DNA of 64,000 nucleotides, taken from positions 19,327,394-19,391,393 of the forward strand of contig CM068324.1 of the NCBI GenBank assembly GCA_034766995.1. Reading direction: 5' to 3'. Position 1 is the first letter of the stretch, and every line of letters starts with the position of its first letter. Of the stretch, positions 62,320 to 64,000 are shown one piece after another. The notes under the pieces were generated by a model. The model had not been told where the DNA came from, did not search any database, and saw only the letters and a list, made by a program, of their open reading frames with translations. Position numbers and translations under genes: made by a program. The DNA is from Acanthacorydalis orientalis (lineage: Eukaryota > Arthropoda > Insecta > Megaloptera > Corydalidae).

Positions 62320-64000
62320 AATTTTATATTTGTATTAAAGAGTTTTGTAAAATATTAATGTACTGAGTCAAAGAACATCTGTAATTTTTATAAACATCTC
62401 GCGTGTTGTTTCTGTGAAAAGAAATATTGAAAAATATACATTATAATATTTGGCCATCCCTGGTATCTAGGAAGAAAGACTTATCGAAACTTCTCAATGC
62501 GATATCGAAAAAATATCTATCACTCGATCTTTATTACATCTGTATATATTCGAACGTATTGAAGAGAGGTGCACATATTGGTAATAAAAAGAGATGCTGT
62601 GTTGAAACTGTTATGTTGTAGCTAAATTCGGACCGATAACGATATAAAAGTACCGCGAATGTAGAGATATATGACAGCATACCAACAGAACAATACGTAA
62701 AGTAATGTCGGCCGGATAAAAAAAAAACACACGCACTCGACTTCATAGAAATTTTATATGGCTGGGTGAATTTGCGAATATAGATAAATGTATAAATTAT
62801 ACACAGTTTTACTATATACGCTGATTCTCGTACAAACTAGTACAAATGTATTGAATTATTGAACATTTTTCTTCGTCGTCCAGGGTCATAAGCTTTGTGT
62901 ACTAAGAAAAAGATAATGAAAATATTTGCTAATTTAAATAATGTCGTTCATTGTTGATCTCTTTTATATTCGTATAATGTCAAACGAATAGTTTCGTTTT
63001 TATTTTCCCATTTATTTCTTTTTGTTTTATTTTTTTCTCCTCCGTCACTTTTTTGCATTTAACTCGTCTCGTTTGTATACTTTTACACCACATAATTCGC
63101 ACCATTTTTATAAAATTGTATTCTTGTGTCGTTTGCGAGACTTTCAAGTGGGATGAAAAGAATATTCAAAGCGTATTAAATGCGATATAAAGAGAAAAAA
63201 ATGTAGTTTCATTTATATCTATACGTTTGTCAATATTTATTTTTATTTCCTTCTCATTTTTAATACACTTTTTATTGTTCAATTATTCTCACAATAAAAA
63301 AACAGATTTATTTATTTCATCAATTTTTAAATCTCTTAATCGTTCTTTTCCCAAAGATAAATATATATTATATTCTACTAATCCTTTCTTGTAATGAGAT
63401 ATTAATTTTATTTTATATGCTTCTCTGTGCGATGCATTTGATTTAATCAGAATTTAATATTTATTAAACAACACATACACTTATTATATGAACTCATTTT
63501 TTACTAGTTTTCTTTCAATAAATTTAACTAAAACATGTAATACTTGAAAATCAATAATTTAAATAATTTAGCTTAAAACGATAAAAGTTTTTGTAGAAAT
63601 TGTTTGATAGAAATCTATATATGCTAGAATACAAACTATGTTTGAAGGTACGAAGCGTGAGATCGAAACTGCTTCTGACGGTTTTTTTAGTTGAGTAAAT
63701 TTGTACAGATGTTTGTTATTCTGTTCAAATGTAACATTTGTGTTTAAGTGAAAATAGTTGTACATGATGTGTGAACTAAAGAATATTAATGTTTTTAAAC
63801 AAAATCTTTTTTTTTACTACACTAATAGATTTGTCAATTTTACTTAATTTTCATCAATACTTTACTGAAAATCGATATATTTAATTCAGTTACAAATCAA
63901 ATATATATAATTTGTTGTACTATTCTAAAAAATATTATAAATATTCTCAAACTTCAAAATGTAAATATGATACTATCAAACATAAATAAACGTTGTAAAT
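62003..64000. other. AT-rich spacer to window end
   Basis: No gene is recognised. A good TATA match, TATAAAAG, lies at 62643-62650 in a GC-richer patch (62560-62760), but no exon can be tied to it. From 62770 on there is no TA array of note. Confidence 0.5.
62267..62325. repeat. mirror-arranged (AC)n-(TA)n-(GT)n
   Basis: ATTACACACACACATATAT on the left and ATATGTGTGTGTGTGTGAAT on the right are inverted complements around a TA core with a TTTTTG interruption. The whole tract can fold on itself. Confidence 0.9.

Noticed and set aside
1..64000. CRISPR array, prokaryotic operon or viral integration
   Set aside because: There is no regular repeat-spacer array, no clustered prokaryotic genes and no recognisable viral protein in any frame.

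Overview
This window is AT-rich animal nuclear DNA, by eye roughly a quarter G+C. I found no intact host protein-coding gene, rRNA or functional tRNA. Invertebrate nuclear DNA is suggested by the mariner/Tc1-type transposon remnants, roughly ninety long (TA)n microsatellites with flanking (CA)n, (GT)n and (TCTA)n tracts, and the absence of operons or bacterial gene spacing. CpG dinucleotides are not obviously depleted. An AT-rich arthropod (for example a hymenopteran) fits, but a mollusc such as a cephalopod or an AT-rich cnidarian cannot be excluded. Nearly every longer open frame is made by a (TA)n array read as alternating Ile-Tyr, so I do not call those frames genes.

The recognisable content is a transposon graveyard. 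Family A is a set of short mariner-type elements with TTAGGTTGGTAG-like ends and TA target duplications, near 10676, 17893, 21846, 25493, 30290, 35286, 37692 and 38808. Where coding sense survives, it is only the N-terminal DNA-binding part of a mariner transposase. In at least two copies this part runs directly into the 3' terminal repeat, and a third shows related HTH-like residues there. Family B is two ~500-base copies (57084 and 61506) that share one internal deletion and keep an N-terminal transposase fragment. Family C is two fragments (1907 and 47921) that end in CGAGGG-type repeats and share a transposase C-terminal tail. Separate transposase remnants lie on the minus strand at 46013-46410, 46690-46990 (interrupted by a TA array) and 51901-52620 (a DDE-type pseudogene with changed catalytic residues). 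A CGAGGG-ended fragment lies at 24799, and two Helitron-like traces lie near 49100-49325 and 54532.

Layout: 1-7200 is AT-rich spacer with TA arrays, one family C element and a palindrome with a TA core. 7200-10700 holds a tRNA-like fragment and a CRE-bearing GC island. 10700-38900 is spacer peppered with family A elements and TA arrays, with GC-richer islands near 20400, 26100 and 32100. 38900-46000 is mostly featureless. 46000-54600 is the densest in transposon remnants and arrays. 54600-64000 holds the two family B elements, a candidate untranslated exon at 56557 and several hairpins. The non-repeat sequence most likely to matter to the host is a handful of GC-richer islands, some with TATA, CCAAT or CRE motifs. 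Their function is unknown. I found no clear new multi-gene system.
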